Source: Planctomycetota bacterium (GTDB lineage: Bacteria > Planctomycetota > UBA1135). From it: a DNA stretch of 5,466 bases. Shown in pieces: positions 4,582-5,466 of the stretch. The first letter of the stretch is position 1, and every line of letters starts with the position of its first letter. Location: assembly GCA_002400895.1 (NCBI GenBank), contig NVRO01000181.1, positions 1-5,466 on the forward strand, in the 5' to 3' direction. Both the position numbers and the translations under genes were made by a program. The notes under the pieces are model-generated. The model was not told the DNA's origin and did not search any database. It saw only the letters and a list, made by a program, of their open reading frames with translations.

Positions 4582-5466
4582 ATGCGAATGTTCCTCATTG
4601 TGGCTACCGGGCTGACCGTTTGCCCGTCCCTGGCCGCTCAGACCGAACCCACTCCCCGACTTAGCTGGCGAGGCAGTGAATGGAGAGTCGCTCCGGTAAA
4701 CCTGCGGGTGAGGGTGGATTACCAGAGCGCCATCCTCGGTCGCGAAGTGGGATCGCTCGCCCTGCTGGGAACGCACCTGGATTTCGAAGACATCAGCGGG
4801 CGTATTCCAGGACTTTGGGCCGGGGTCGGCGGCTACTCCGCAACCGATGGTGATTATGGTGGCCTCACCACCTTGGGCCTGAACTTGGGGTGGCGGCATT
4901 TGTTCGAAGGTGGTTGGGCTTTTGAGACCGGGGGCTTTGCCGGGGTCGGCGGTGGCGGCGGTGCCCCGGTTGGCGACAGCTTCATGACTCGCACCTTTCT
5001 GGGATTGGAATATGTTTTCAGCGACTCCCTGGGATTGCGCATCGAAAACGCGCGAGTTAATTTCTCTGATGCCGAAATTAGTGCTCATGAATGGACTGCG
5101 GGATTCTCCTGGCGAATGAGACCGTGGCTGGCACGTCCGGGTCGTGCTCAATTGTCTGCACTTTCCCCTGCTGGTGGCGGTGGCATTCGTGCCGGTCTGG
5201 AATACTTCAGTCATAACCCCGGGGTTGCAGCTCGGCGGACTGATGGCTCAGCGCTGACCTCAGCCTTGAGCGGGGTGGGAGTGCGCGCTGATTCGCATCT
5301 GGGCAATAATTGGTTTGCCAGCGCCTCCGTTCGCGGCGGATTGTCTGGTGACGCCAGCGGTTGGCACGAATTGCTGCTGGGTATGGGATACGAAGTCCCG
5401 TGGGGTTCTGGTGGCGCCCTCGAGACCCGCTTTATGATCGGCGGCGGCGGCGGCGGCGGTGTTGAC
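4582..5466 (+). CDS. Probable outer-membrane beta-barrel protein, N-terminal 295 aa, truncated by the right edge
   Basis: The frame is open from ATG 4582 to the last base. The N-terminus MRMFLIVATGLTVCPSLAAQ has Arg2, a hydrophobic core and a likely cleavage site near SLAA, so export is likely. The rest alternates aromatic/hydrophobic and polar residues in short strands with many Gly and turns, as in outer-membrane barrels: TTLGLNLGWRHLF (96-108), TFLGLEYVF (138-146), SLGLRIENARVNF (149-161), WTAGFSWRMRPWL (171-183), GIRAGLEYFSHN (201-212). A Gly-rich unit occurs twice, around 89-127 and 255-293; each copy ends in a Gly run just after an E-T pair. This repeat suggests duplicated half-barrels. 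There is no lipobox: Cys14 lies in the hydrophobic core and before the cleavage site. I do not recognise a named family; function unknown. It lies 83-86 bases after aconitase and may be transcribed separately. Confidence 0.7.
   Translation, partial: MRMFLIVATGLTVCPSLAAQTEPTPRLSWRGSEWRVAPVNLRVRVDYQSAILGREVGSLALLGTHLDFEDISGRIPGLWAGVGGYSATDGDYGGLTTLGLNLGWRHLFEGGWAFETGGFAGVGGGGGAPVGDSFMTRTFLGLEYVFSDSLGLRIENARVNFSDAEISAHEWTAGFSWRMRPWLARPGRAQLSALSPAGGGGIRAGLEYFSHNPGVAARRTDGSALTSALSGVGVRADSHLGNNWFASASVRGGLSGDASGWHELLLGMGYEVPWGSGGALETRFMIGGGGGGGVD
5440..5460 (+). repeat. GGC trinucleotide run coding for seven Gly
   Basis: Six GGC codons followed by GGT encode residues 287-293 of the barrel protein. 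The matching place in the first repeat copy (residues 123-127) is a mixed GGC/GGT run of five Gly. A pure triplet run can change length by slippage in whole codons without breaking the frame. Confidence 0.8.

Noticed and set aside
4426..5214. 262-codon minus-strand reading frame
   Set aside because: It overlaps the aconitase end and the barrel gene antisense, is low-complexity and rich in Pro/Ser/Gln, and has no recognisable domain; the plus-strand frame has a ribosome site, signal peptide and strand pattern.
1..5466. CRISPR array, tRNA/rRNA genes, insertion sequence ends, selC or other Sec machinery
   Set aside because: Looked for on both strands; no regular direct repeats with spacers, no cloverleaf with CCA-type ends, no transposase and no terminal repeats were seen.

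Overview
The window (roughly mid-50s % GC by eye) looks like a chromosomal segment of a diderm (Gram-negative-type) bacterium: it carries a small lipoprotein, a probable outer-membrane beta-barrel protein and a mitochondrial-type aconitase. Deiodinase-like thioredoxin proteins, EF-hand pairs and this aconitase type are common in Planctomycetota, Myxococcota-like and Bacteroidota-like bacteria, but the phylum cannot be fixed from this sequence. UGG is used for Trp throughout and UGA ends the satD-like gene, so the code is the standard one.

Layout. Minus strand, left edge: a truncated gene with a GTG start (2-121) preceded 23 bases upstream by a small Cys-rich lipoprotein gene (145-348). Plus strand, diverging from these across only 37 bases: a SatD-like protein with a C-terminal helix-turn-helix (386-1054), then a 372-residue deiodinase-like protein (1089-2207), then aconitase (2228-4495). 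These three are separated by 34 and 20 bases and may form one transcription unit. After an 83-base gap comes the start of a probable outer-membrane barrel gene (4582 to the right edge).

The main result is that the deiodinase-like gene is one gene, not two. Its frame is interrupted only by an in-frame TGA at 1803-1805, exactly where deiodinase-family proteins carry their catalytic selenocysteine or cysteine (context SYT-U-PPFRR). A short hairpin with a GGUC apical loop begins 15 bases after the TGA, the position and loop sequence expected of a bacterial SECIS element. I read it as a selenoprotein with Sec239. A conventional gene caller would split it at the TGA into 1089-1805 and a downstream piece.

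The same protein has an unusual domain order: a short hydrophobic N-terminus, an EF-hand pair, the first strand of a thioredoxin fold, an inserted domain of about 100 residues that resembles the P1-head subdomain of SecD/SecDF, and then the rest of the deiodinase thioredoxin fold. If it is exported, this would be a calcium-binding, envelope-located selenoenzyme. Its substrate is unknown. No selA, selB, selC or selD lies in the window, so Sec insertion must be checked elsewhere in the genome. Its link with SatD-like and aconitase genes rests only on gene order.
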